Below, one piece after another: positions 29,074 through 38,467 of a DNA stretch of 64,000 bases. A program made the translations under genes and the position numbers. Below the pieces are notes generated by a model. It was not told the origin of the DNA, made no database searches, and worked only from the letters and a program-made list of their open reading frames with translations. Numbering within the stretch: the first letter of the stretch is position 1; every line of letters begins with the position of its first letter. This stretch comes from Betaproteobacteria bacterium HGW-Betaproteobacteria-14 (GTDB taxonomy: Bacteria; Pseudomonadota; Gammaproteobacteria; Burkholderiales; Rhodocyclaceae), in the NCBI GenBank assembly GCA_002840845.1, contig PHCS01000004.1:1-64000 (forward strand). Reading direction: 5' to 3'.

Positions 29074-29403
29074 ATGATCGTCATCAACGGCAAAGAGATC
29101 GAAACCGACGCGGAAGGCTATCTGGCCCAGCTCGACGACTGGTCCGAGGACATCGCCAGCCATCTGGCGCAGCAGGACAATCTGCAGCTCACGGAAGACC
29201 ACTGGAAGCTGCTCAACTGGATCCGCGGCTACTACCAGGAGAACGGCACGGCGCCGAACCTGCGCATCATGCAGAAACTGCTCAAGGAAGAACTGGGCGA
29301 GGAGTGGTCGGACAAGCGGCGCCTGTTCGACCTCTTCCCCTATGGGCCGGCCAAGCAGGGTGCGCGCTACGCAGGCATGCCGAAGCCGACCGGCTGCGTC
29401 TGA
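29074..29403 (+). CDS. tusE: TusE/DsrC-family sulfur carrier
   Basis: 109 aa. The C-terminal flexible arm ends YAGMPKPTGCV with the near-terminal cysteine (CysA, residue 108) that carries persulfide. The second DsrC cysteine, 11 residues earlier, is Ala here, so this is the TusE or RspA subtype rather than the dissimilatory DsrC. It may serve tRNA 2-thiolation or sulfur trafficking; no dsr or tusBCD genes are in the window. A gene-free stretch with AT-rich DNA precedes it (28993-29073). Confidence 0.92.
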   Translation: MIVINGKEIETDAEGYLAQLDDWSEDIASHLAQQDNLQLTEDHWKLLNWIRGYYQENGTAPNLRIMQKLLKEELGEEWSDKRRLFDLFPYGPAKQGARYAGMPKPTGCV

Positions 29404-29406
29404 CTA

Positions 29407-29940
29407 TCAGTGCAATCCGGCCTGCCCACCAGCGGGCGGTGCCGCGCTGCTCAGTTCCTGATCGAGGTCCCAGTCGCTATGGGCAACCGCCTTCTGCAGC
29501 ATCGCCAGTGTGCCGTGGATGCCGCGCACGTCGATCATGAAGTTGAGGGTGCGCTCGTTGTTGAGCGCCAGCGACACGGACGCATTCTCTCCCTGTAACT
29601 CAACATTGCAGTCGGATGCCAGCACGGCGTCGGTGCCGAACGGAAATCCTGCGGCACCCTCCTCGAAGCGTTCGCCGAAATCGACACTCGCCATTCGCGC
29701 TTCGCGCTGAAATTCCTGGATGGCGCGGGCGCCGGGTGCGATATGCCCGCTTTCTGGACTCTCCAGGCCGAGCAGCCTGCGTTCGGCGCCGCTCAGCTCA
29801 CGGGCCAGCTTGCGCACGATGCGACGCGTCATCCAGATGCGGAATTCTTCCTTGTCGGTGGTGTTGAGCCGCAGCAGGATGCGATCCTCCGCCGCCATGA
29901 AGGTGACGTTGAGTTGCTTGATGCGGTTGCGCATCGTCAA
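29407..29940 (-). CDS. Conserved hypothetical protein at the end of the cidA-lrgB-yaeQ operon
   Basis: 177 aa, soluble, no signal peptide or membrane segment. It starts three bases after yaeQ and so belongs to that operon. The N-terminus is charged (MTMRNRIKQLNVTFMAAEDRILLRL) and the C-terminal half beta-rich (NVELQGENASVSLALN). No family is recognised from sequence alone. Confidence 0.8.
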   Translation of the reverse strand: MTMRNRIKQLNVTFMAAEDRILLRLNTTDKEEFRIWMTRRIVRKLARELSGAERRLLGLESPESGHIAPGARAIQEFQREARMASVDFGERFEEGAAGFPFGTDAVLASDCNVELQGENASVSLALNNERTLNFMIDVRGIHGTLAMLQKAVAHSDWDLDQELSSAAPPAGGQAGLH

Positions 29941-29943
29941 ATT

Positions 29944-30489
29944 CTAGCGAATCCCCTGCAGTACTGCCGGTTCGATGTGCACCGTTCGCTCACCGTCGGT
30001 CAGCCAGGCCTGGCCGTCCTGGACGGTGCATTGCAGACTCATGCTGCGGCTGACCAGTGCGGCGCTGTCTTGTGTGGATGCCGGCGGCAGGTTTATCACG
30101 GTGAGGTTGCGCTGCCGCTCCAACTTGTCGCGATTCGTGTTCCACCAGATCTCGGCGCCGCGTCCGCCGTAACTCAGCACCACGACGCGATTCGCCCTGC
30201 CGCAGGCCCTACGGATGTCGCGCTCATCGGGCAGGCCGACTTCGATCCACTGTTCAATGGCGCCGGTGAGGTCTTTGCGCCAGAGCGCGGGTTCGTCGTC
30301 GGCAGATAGGCCGCGCCCGAATTCCAGCCGTTCTTCTGCGAAGAGGGCGAAGGCGAGCAGGCGCACCATCATGCGCTCGTCCGTTTCGGACGGATGGCGC
30401 GCGAGCGTGAGGGCATGGTTCTGGTAGTAGTTGCGGTCCATGTCCGCGATCTGCAGGTCCGCCTTGAAGATGGTTGCCTTGAGGGCCAT
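29944..30489 (-). CDS. yaeQ: YaeQ-family protein
   Basis: 181 aa. Recognised from the start MALKATIFKADLQIADMDRNYYQNHALTLARHPSE and the GLPDERDIRRACGRA segment; related structures show a PD-(D/E)XK-like fold. Function not settled (once linked to haemolysin regulation in enterics). Starts two bases after the lrgB-like stop. Confidence 0.93.
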   Translation of the reverse strand: MALKATIFKADLQIADMDRNYYQNHALTLARHPSETDERMMVRLLAFALFAEERLEFGRGLSADDEPALWRKDLTGAIEQWIEVGLPDERDIRRACGRANRVVVLSYGGRGAEIWWNTNRDKLERQRNLTVINLPPASTQDSAALVSRSMSLQCTVQDGQAWLTDGERTVHIEPAVLQGIR

Positions 30490-30491
30490 GA

Positions 30492-31229
30492 TTATTGGAT
30501 CCAGCGAATGAGGAAAGGCATGAACAGCGGCACCAGCAAGGCTGTCATGAGTGCGTTCAGTCCCATCGCCAATCCCGAGAAGGCGCCGGCCTGCTCGCTC
30601 ACCTGGAAGGCGCGGGCGGTGCCGATGCCGTGCGAGGCGACACCGATGGCGAAGCCGCGCACGGCATGGTCGGAGATGCCGAGCGCCTGGTAGACGTATT
30701 TCGCCGAGACGGCGCCGAGGATGCCGGTGGCGATGACGAGCACGGCCGTCAGCGAGGGCAGGCCACCGATGCGTTCGGCGATGCCCATGGCGATGGGCGT
30801 CGTGACCGATTTGGGTGCCAGCGAAAGCAGCGAAGCCTCGCTCGCGCCGAACAGCTTGCCGATGAAGACGGCACTGAGCATGGCCGTGATGGAACCGATC
30901 GCCAACGCTGCCAGCAGCGGCACGGCCATGGCACGCAGCTGCGGCAGTTGCGCGTAGAGCGGAATGGCCAATGCCACGGTGGCCGGGCCGAGCAGGAAGT
31001 GCACGAATTGTGCGCCGTCGAAATAGATCGGGTAGGGCGTGCCGGTGAGATGGAGCAGCAGCACCAGCGCGGCCACGGCGAGCAGCACCGGGTTGGCCAG
31101 CGGATGGAAGCCGGCGCGCCGGTAGAGCCAGAAGGCGCCCTGATAGGCGAGCAGCGTGACGGTCAGTCCCAGCAACGGCGAGGCGGACAGGTAGACCCAG
31201 ATTTCGGCGATCTGTGCGGGAGCGGGCAT
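30492..31229 (-). CDS. LrgB/CidB-family membrane protein
   Basis: 245 aa with about six to seven membrane helices. Conserved family segments: AALAIGSITAMLSAVFIGKLFG, APKSVTTPIAMGIAERIGGLPSLTA and ASHGIGTARAFQ. Works with a CidA/LrgA partner; proposed as a holin-like pair or as transporters of pyruvate or glycolate (plants PLGG1). The link to glycolate is notable given the hydroxypyruvate and glyoxylate genes 3 kb away, but this is inference. Confidence 0.93.
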   Translation of the reverse strand: MPAPAQIAEIWVYLSASPLLGLTVTLLAYQGAFWLYRRAGFHPLANPVLLAVAALVLLLHLTGTPYPIYFDGAQFVHFLLGPATVALAIPLYAQLPQLRAMAVPLLAALAIGSITAMLSAVFIGKLFGASEASLLSLAPKSVTTPIAMGIAERIGGLPSLTAVLVIATGILGAVSAKYVYQALGISDHAVRGFAIGVASHGIGTARAFQVSEQAGAFSGLAMGLNALMTALLVPLFMPFLIRWIQ

Positions 31230-31233
31230 GGCG

Positions 31234-31587
31234 CTACTCTCCTTGCCCGCCTGCGCGCCGCGACAAGGCGCGCAGGACGAGCGCGGTGACTGCGATGGTC
31301 AGCAATGTGCTGCCGATGAGCGAGGCCATCAACGGCAGCCACTCGTCGCCGATGCGGCCGAAGTGCAGCATGATGCCGACGCCGGCCGGCACGAACAGCA
31401 GCGACAGGTGCTGCAGCAGGTTCTGCGCCGTGTCGCGCAGTTCCGGCGACGGCCCGCCGCGCAGCGCCAGCGCGGCGAACAGCAGCGCCATGCCGATCAC
31501 CGGCCCCGGAATCGGCAACGCAAACAACTGGGCGAGGACTTCGCCGATCAGCTGAAAGACGAGCAACAGTGTGAGGGCGCCGAGCAT
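31234..31587 (-). CDS. CidA/LrgA-family membrane protein
   Basis: 117 aa with four membrane helices and the family signature LPIPGPVIGMALLFAALAL plus LFVPAGVGIM. A GGAGA site precedes the ATG. First gene of the cidA-lrgB-yaeQ-unknown operon. Confidence 0.93.
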   Translation of the reverse strand: MLGALTLLLVFQLIGEVLAQLFALPIPGPVIGMALLFAALALRGGPSPELRDTAQNLLQHLSLLFVPAGVGIMLHFGRIGDEWLPLMASLIGSTLLTIAVTALVLRALSRRAGGQGE

Positions 31588-31713
31588 GTTGGTTTCTCCG
31601 GATAAGCACCTAGGGGCGCTGCTGGGGTGTCCGCCCCGCCGGTCCGTCGCGTATTCGCCGCCCTGCGGGTACTGACTTTTGCTGTGCGGCTATTCCGTAT
31701 CGTTCGGCCGTAG

Positions 31714-31835
31714 GCAGCCTTCTTGCCGTTCTCTTTGATGGTTATGGACGATTCCAGCGCCTTGATCTGCTCCGGCTTGAACTGGCCGAGTTTGTAGGCG
31801 CTGTCCTTCAGCAGCTTGGCGATAGTGATGGTCAT
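31714..31835 (-). pseudogene. Truncated N-terminus of a type I restriction-associated (HsdR_N_2) gene
   Basis: Begins MTITIAKLLKDSAYKLGQFKP, typical of a family of nuclease-domain proteins found beside type I restriction genes. Similarity fades after about 40 residues (IKENGKK), where the expected PYV(T/K)C segment is missing, and the frame runs on into cidA DNA. Its ATG overlaps the fic stop (ATGA), so it was translationally coupled to fic before being cut. Confidence 0.6.
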
Positions 31836-32920
31836 TTTTCGCCCCTCGTCTTCCTGGCTTTTTGTGGATGCTGTTTGTCGAGATTGATCCATTTTGCCCC
31901 CCGGCCCTTGCCGGTCGGCGCGATCAGGTCTTCATCCTTCATCTGCCGCAGCACCACGCGCACCGTGTCGCGGCTGATGCCGGGGCAGGCGGCCACGATT
32001 TCGGAGATCGAGAAGGGCTGCTTCTGGGCCTGCACGGCGGCGCGCACGCTGTTGCTCTTGCTGCCCGGACCTTTCGGGGCATCGGCGACGCGCTGCTCGA
32101 ATTCGCGGTAGGCGGCGAGCAGCACGCCCCAGAAGTAATCCAGCCAGGGCTTGATGTTGTGCTTGCCCTGGTGCCAGCGGGCCGAACTTTTTTCCAGGGC
32201 TTCGTAGTAGCTTTCCTTGCTCTCTTCGATCACGCGCTCCAGGCTGATGTAGCGCCCGACTTCATAGCCGTGGTGATAAAGCAGCATAAGCGTCAGCAGC
32301 CGGCCGGTGCGGCCGTTGCCGTCGTGGAACGGGTGGATGCACAGAAAATCGAGTATGGCCAGCGGCACCAGCACCAGCGGGTCGTGGTTGCCCCATTCTG
32401 CGGCCTCGCGGTAGCGTTGCACGAGGGCGTCCACCTGCATTGGGGTGAGATGGGCGGGCGTCGGCCGGAAGCGCACCCGGGTGCTGCCGTCGGGATGGCG
32501 CTCGACAATGTCGTTGTCGGTCTGCTTCCAGCTTCCGCCGGGGCGCGGCATGAATCGGTACATGAGGCTATGGATTTGCAGGATCACGTTGGCGCTGAAG
32601 GGCATGTCCGGCCCAGATTCGTGTATCAGGGCCAGCGCGTCGCGGTAGCCGGCAAGTTCCTGTTCGGAACGGTCCTTGGGCGCCTGGTTCTTGAGAACGA
32701 GCGGCTTCAGCCGCGAGGCGGAAACGGTGATGCCTTCCAGGCGGTTCGACGATTCGGCGGATTCGATCGAGGCGGTCTGCCGCAGGGCCCTCAGCAACTC
32801 GGGGACTTGCCGGGTGTAGAGCACTTGTTTGCCACGACACTCGCCAATGGCTCGGAGCGTGGCAAGTTGGGTTGCGTCGAAGCGCAGGCGATCCAGATAG
32901 TCCGGTTCGAGGGAGTGCAT
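31832..32920 (-). CDS. Fic family protein with C-terminal winged helix
   Basis: 362 aa from MHSLEPDYLDRLRFD; a frame extending 22 codons upstream exists but crosses the repeat array. Fic core motif HPFHDGNGRTGR (about 193-205) is complete, so it should be able to AMPylate a target. The inhibitory helix motif SNRLEG (S-x3-E-G) near residue 58 marks a class II, self-inhibited enzyme. The C-terminus (SISEIVAACPGISRDTVRVVLRQMKDEDLI) is a winged helix-turn-helix, so the protein could also bind DNA. Confidence 0.9.
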   Translation of the reverse strand: MHSLEPDYLDRLRFDATQLATLRAIGECRGKQVLYTRQVPELLRALRQTASIESAESSNRLEGITVSASRLKPLVLKNQAPKDRSEQELAGYRDALALIHESGPDMPFSANVILQIHSLMYRFMPRPGGSWKQTDNDIVERHPDGSTRVRFRPTPAHLTPMQVDALVQRYREAAEWGNHDPLVLVPLAILDFLCIHPFHDGNGRTGRLLTLMLLYHHGYEVGRYISLERVIEESKESYYEALEKSSARWHQGKHNIKPWLDYFWGVLLAAYREFEQRVADAPKGPGSKSNSVRAAVQAQKQPFSISEIVAACPGISRDTVRVVLRQMKDEDLIAPTGKGRGAKWINLDKQHPQKARKTRGEK

Positions 32921-32944
32921 TTCAGGCCGTTGGCATGAAAAAGG

Positions 32945-33019
32945 AATGGGGTAATGGTAGGCGGTAAATGGGGTAATTGCAAGCATTTTGCCCCATTGTT
33001 TCGGAGCGATTACCCCATT
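32945..33019. repeat. Operator-like array: four copies of an 11-bp motif before fic
   Basis: AATGGGGTAAT occurs at 32945-32955 and 32967-32977 on the plus strand, and on the minus strand as the inverted form ATTACCCCATT at 33009-33019, with a 9-of-11 match at 32987-32997. Both the forward pair and the inverted pair are spaced 22 bases apart. The array sits 25-99 bases before the fic start. Confidence 0.75.
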
Positions 33020-33033
33020 TCCGGAAGGCAGAA

Positions 33034-33064
33034 GAAAAACGGCGCCGGGTTCCCCCGGCGCCGT
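33034..33064 (-). terminator. Rho-independent terminator after aceB
   Basis: An 11-base-pair stem ACGGCGCCGGG with loop TTCC and, on the minus strand, a TTTTT run follow the aceB stop. It separates the aceB operon from fic transcription. Confidence 0.92.
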
Positions 33065-33094
33065 TGTTGTCGCCGTGCTATAGAGACTGCCTTT

Positions 33095-34689
<1,595 letters not shown>

Positions 34690-34693
<4 letters not shown>

Positions 34694-35385
34694 GATGACT
34701 CCTTGAGTGATTTTTTAACGAGATCGACCACATCGGTCAGCAGCCGGCCTTGGGCGGTGGGTGTCACGCCGAGTTCCTCGAGGGGCTGGCCGCTGCGATT
34801 GATCCAGAAGGTCGTGTAGCCGAACCAGGTGGCGCCGAGGGCGTCCCAGCAGTTCGACGACACGAAGAGAATCTCCCTCGTGGGGAGTTTGAAGGCGTCC
34901 GGCCCGAGCTGGTAGGCCTCGGGCGCGGTCTTGTACTTCTTGACCGATTCGACCGACAACAGGTGGTCGAAGAGGCCACTCATGCCGGCGCTTTTGACGG
35001 CGATGTCGAGCATGTCTGGCGTGCCGTTGGACAGGATGGCAAGCTGTACGCCCATTTTTTTCAGTTCCTTCAGCGCCCCCAGGTTCTCCGGGAAGGCGGA
35101 GAGGCAGGCGTACTGGCTCATCAGGCGCTTGCGCGCGTCATCGGTGAGGTCGAGGCCGAGCTTGCGCGCGGAGAAAACCAGCGCGTCCTGCGTCAGCTCC
35201 CAGAAAGGGATGTAGCGGTCCGACAGGGTGCGAACGCGCGTGTAGCCGATCTGCGTGTCGCGCCACTGCGCGGCCAGTTCCGCGCCCTTGCCGGGAAAAA
35301 GCTGCTCGGCCAGCGCGCCGACGGAATACACGTCGAACAGTGTGCCGTAGGCGTCGAAGGCGATGGCACGAATGGGGTGGGTCAT
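34690..35385 (-). CDS. HAD-superfamily hydrolase, haloacid dehalogenase type II-like
   Basis: 231 aa from MTHPIRAIAFDAYGTLFDVYSV; the longer frame upstream is antisense-style padding. The nucleophile Asp is in FDAYGTLFD, then LSNGTPDML, KKYKTAPEAYQ, and SSNCWDALGATWFG, a pattern of (S)-2-haloacid dehalogenases; many family members act on phosphoesters. In the glyoxylate/hydroxypyruvate cluster, a phosphoglycolate or 2-haloacid substrate would both be plausible. Confidence 0.9.
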
Positions 35386-36170
35386 TGCTTGCTCTCCAGC
35401 CAGGGTGCGATCCAGCCAAGCCCGGCTTCGGTGGCGGCTGCGGGTTTGTATTCGCAGCCGATCCATCCTTTATAGCCGATGCGGTCGAGGTGTGCGAAGA
35501 GGAAGGGGTAATCGATCTCGCCCGTGCCCGGCTCGTGGCGGCCCGGGTTGTCGGCGATCTGGATGTGGGCGATGCGGTCGAGGTGGGTGGTGAGCGTATT
35601 CGCCAAGTCGCCCTCCATGCGCTGCGCATGATACGCGTCGTACTGCAGGAAGAGGTTGTCTGCTCCCACCTCGTCTATCAGGTCAAGCGCCTGCTGTGTG
35701 CCGCTGAGGAAAAATCCCGGCATGTCCTTCGTGTTGACCGGCTCGACGAGCAGTTTCAGTCCCTGGGCCTTGAGCTTCGTCGCAGCGTAGCGAAGGTTGT
35801 CGGCCAGCACGCGGCGCGCCGATTCGGCCGGCACATTCTCAGGACGGATGCCAGCAAGGCAGTTCAACTGCGGGGCGCCCATCGCGGCAGCGTAGGCCAG
35901 CGCGGTGTCCACCCCTTTCCGGAATTCCTCGACCCGGTCCGGATGGCAGGCGATGCCGCGTTCGCCTGCTACCCAGTCGCCGGCAGGCAGGTTGTGCAGC
36001 ACAAGCTTGAGCTTGTTGCGTAGCAGCGCCTGTTGCAGTTGCTCCACCGGCACCTCATAGGGAAACTGGATTTCCACCGCCGTGAAGCCGGCACGCGCAG
36101 CGCGCTCGAAGCGCTCGAGCAGGGGCGCCTCGGTGAACAGCATCGACAGATTGGCAGCAAAACGTAGCAT
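35382..36170 (-). CDS. hyi: Hydroxypyruvate isomerase
   Basis: 262 aa TIM-barrel of the xylose-isomerase-like superfamily. Start MLRFAANLSMLFTEAPLLERFE and segments GAPQLNCLAGI, LLVEPVNTKDMPGFFL, DAYHAQRMEGDL, and HIQIADNPGRHEPGTGEI are those of Hyi, with metal-binding Glu, Asp, His. Interconverts hydroxypyruvate and tartronate semialdehyde, on the route from glyoxylate to glycerate. Divergent from the LysR gene. Confidence 0.95.
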   Translation of the reverse strand: MLRFAANLSMLFTEAPLLERFERAARAGFTAVEIQFPYEVPVEQLQQALLRNKLKLVLHNLPAGDWVAGERGIACHPDRVEEFRKGVDTALAYAAAMGAPQLNCLAGIRPENVPAESARRVLADNLRYAATKLKAQGLKLLVEPVNTKDMPGFFLSGTQQALDLIDEVGADNLFLQYDAYHAQRMEGDLANTLTTHLDRIAHIQIADNPGRHEPGTGEIDYPFLFAHLDRIGYKGWIGCEYKPAAATEAGLGWIAPWLESKQ

Positions 36171-36224
36171 CAGATCAAGATACCCCGGTTTGTTTGTTAA
36201 TAAAATAGCGATAAAATCAAATCA

Positions 36225-36239
36225 TTATTGCTTAAATAA
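36225..36239. promoter_or_regulatory. Candidate LysR operator between hyi and lysR
   Basis: The AT-rich intergenic DNA holds an inverted repeat TTATT-N5-AATAA, a T-N11-A-type LysR box, centred 17 bases before the LysR start. The surrounding bases are unusually AT-rich for this genome. Confidence 0.45.
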
Positions 36240-36249
36240 CAAAACTATC

Positions 36250-37149
36250 ATGGGTCGCCTGAAGCAGATCGAGACCTTCGTTTCCGTGGCCACGCGGGGC
36301 AGCCTGACAGCTGCCGCCGACGCCGAGGGGGTCGCGCCGGGCGTGGTGAGTCGGCGACTGAATGCCCTTGAATCCCGCCTGGGCGTGAAACTGTTGCTGC
36401 GCACGACGCGCCGGGTGACGCTCACCTTCGAAGGCAGCGCCTATCTGGAAGACTGCCAACGGATCATGCGCGAACTGGCCGATGCGGAGGCATCGGTGAC
36501 CCTGGGTGGCGTCAAGGCGAGGGGTCATTTGCGCGTGTCCGCCCCGGCCGGCTTCGGCCGCAAGCATGTCGCGCCGCTCATCATGCAGTTCCTCGATGCC
36601 AATCCCGAAGTCACGTTGAATCTCGATCTATCCGACCGCCTGGTCGACCTGGTGAACGAAGGCATCGATTGCGCCATCCGCGTTGGCGAGTTGTCTGACT
36701 CCAGCCTGGTCAGCATCAGGCTGGCCGAGAACCGGCGCGCCGTGGTCGCCAGCCCTGACTATCTGGCGCGTCACGGCACGCCGCGCACGCTGGCCGACCT
36801 CTCGCGCCATAACTGCCTCTCGCTTGGCCAGCAGCGTGGCTGGATGTTTCGCGAAAAAGATGAAATTGTCAGCATCAAGGTTTCTGGTCTGCTTGAGTGC
36901 AATGACGGTGCGGTGCTTCACGAATGGGCGCTGGCGGGACGCGGGCTTGCGTGGCGTTCGATGTGGGAAGTCGGCGAGGATTTGCAGCGAGGTGCACTGG
37001 TTTCCGTCCTGGATGATTTTGCTGCGCCGCCGACCGGGATCTTTGCGGTGTTTCCACAGCGCAAGTACCTGCCGTTGCGCGTGCGCCTGCTCATCGACCA
37101 TTTGAAGCATACCTACGGCAACGCCGCCTATTGGGAGACGACGCACTGA
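36250..37149 (+). CDS. LysR-type transcriptional regulator of the hyi-aceB locus
   Basis: 299 aa. N-terminal winged helix (MGRLKQIETFVSVATRGSLTAAADAEGVAPGVVSRRLNALE) and a C-terminal effector-binding domain. Start ATG is the one directly before the HTH. Divergent from hyi with a shared intergenic region, so hyi-HAD-aceB is the likely target; the inducer could be glyoxylate, glycolate or a related acid. Confidence 0.92.
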   Translation: MGRLKQIETFVSVATRGSLTAAADAEGVAPGVVSRRLNALESRLGVKLLLRTTRRVTLTFEGSAYLEDCQRIMRELADAEASVTLGGVKARGHLRVSAPAGFGRKHVAPLIMQFLDANPEVTLNLDLSDRLVDLVNEGIDCAIRVGELSDSSLVSIRLAENRRAVVASPDYLARHGTPRTLADLSRHNCLSLGQQRGWMFREKDEIVSIKVSGLLECNDGAVLHEWALAGRGLAWRSMWEVGEDLQRGALVSVLDDFAAPPTGIFAVFPQRKYLPLRVRLLIDHLKHTYGNAAYWETTH

Positions 37150-37229
37150 TATGATCGATGCGTGTACGGCAACACGACGGGCGTCGGCCCGACCGACCAC
37201 ATTGCCGGCCTCAGCCAGGAGAAGACTCA

Positions 37230-38357
37230 ATGAATCGCGTCACTGTCATCGGCACCGGTTTCGCCGCGCTTTCGGCGGCGCGCAAGCTGCGCCAACTTGA
37301 CCGTCAGGTCGAGATTACCGTCATCGGGCCCCGGCCAGAACTGATTTTTCTCCCTAGTCTGATCTGGCTGCCTTCCGGAAAGCGCAAGGCGGAGAACTTG
37401 CGCGTTCCGCTGCAGAATTTTTTCAGCCGCAACGCGATCCGCTTCCATGCCGGCGAGGCCACGGGTATGGAAAACGGCGGACGCAGGGTGCTGACTTCTT
37501 CCGGGCTGGTGGACAACGATGGCCTGGTCATCGCCTGCGGCGGGCGCTTCATCAAGAAATTGCCTGGCATCGAGCACGCCATTACCCCCTGCGAGGGCAT
37601 CGCCGCGGTGGAGCGCCTGCGCGATGCGGTCAAAGCGATGGACAGCGGCACCATCGCGCTTGGCTTTGCCGGCAACCCCAACGAGCCCTCGGCCATGCGC
37701 GGCGGGCCGATCTTCGAATTCCTCTTCGGCCTCGACACGCAGTTGCGCCGCGAGGGACGGCGCGACCGGATCGGACTGACGTTCTTCAATCCCATGAAAA
37801 GCCCAGGCAACCGCCTCGGCGAGAAAGCCGTGCAGCGCCTGCTCGGCGAGATGCAGCGGCGCGATATCGCCACCCAACTGGGCCACAAGCTGGTGGGTTT
37901 CGAGAAGGACAAGGTGAAGACGGAAGGCGGCGAATTCGCCGCCGATCTCATTGTCTTCATGCCCGGCTTGACCGGCAATGCCTGGTTCGACGCCACCGAC
38001 CTGCCGCGCTCGCCGGGCGGGCTCATCAAGGCCGACGCGCAGTGCCGCGTCGCAGGGCGCGAGCGTGTGTACGTGGCGGGCGATGCCGGCAGCTTCCCCG
38101 GCCCGGACTGGATGCCCAAGCAGGCACACATGGCCGACCTGCAGGCGGAAGCGGCGGCGGAGAATCTGCTGGCTGAGCTGAAAGGCGGCAAGGCGAACAA
38201 GACCTTCAAGGTCGAGTTGCTCTGCGTCGTGGACAGTCTCGACGCCGGCATGCTCGTGAAACGCACGCCGGAGGGCGGCTTCGCGCTGCCGCCACTCGGC
38301 CTGATGCACGGCGCCAAGTCCCTCTTCGAGTCCTGGTACCTGCGCCGCTATCGCTGA
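37230..38357 (+). CDS. NAD(P)/FAD-dependent oxidoreductase (SQR/NDH-2-like fold)
   Basis: 375 aa. Two dinucleotide folds: VTVIGTGFAALSAARKL and the FAD/quinone domain ending VYVAGDAGSFPGPDWMPKQAHMA. Fold and C-terminal helix (SWYLRRYR) resemble sulfide:quinone oxidoreductase-like flavoproteins. The two redox cysteines of true SQR are not clearly present (Cys in VIACGGRF and LLCVVDS are not in the usual spacing), so the substrate is open. A AGGAGAA ribosome site precedes the ATG. Confidence 0.85.
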   Translation: MNRVTVIGTGFAALSAARKLRQLDRQVEITVIGPRPELIFLPSLIWLPSGKRKAENLRVPLQNFFSRNAIRFHAGEATGMENGGRRVLTSSGLVDNDGLVIACGGRFIKKLPGIEHAITPCEGIAAVERLRDAVKAMDSGTIALGFAGNPNEPSAMRGGPIFEFLFGLDTQLRREGRRDRIGLTFFNPMKSPGNRLGEKAVQRLLGEMQRRDIATQLGHKLVGFEKDKVKTEGGEFAADLIVFMPGLTGNAWFDATDLPRSPGGLIKADAQCRVAGRERVYVAGDAGSFPGPDWMPKQAHMADLQAEAAAENLLAELKGGKANKTFKVELLCVVDSLDAGMLVKRTPEGGFALPPLGLMHGAKSLFESWYLRRYR

Positions 38358-38467
38358 GACGCGGCCTGCCGCGGCACGAGCGCCTGCTGCGCCAGGCCGA
38401 ACAGGAAAAACAGGACGACGACGTCAATCAAGGTGCGGCAGCCCTAATCATTTTCCGGCATGGGCGC

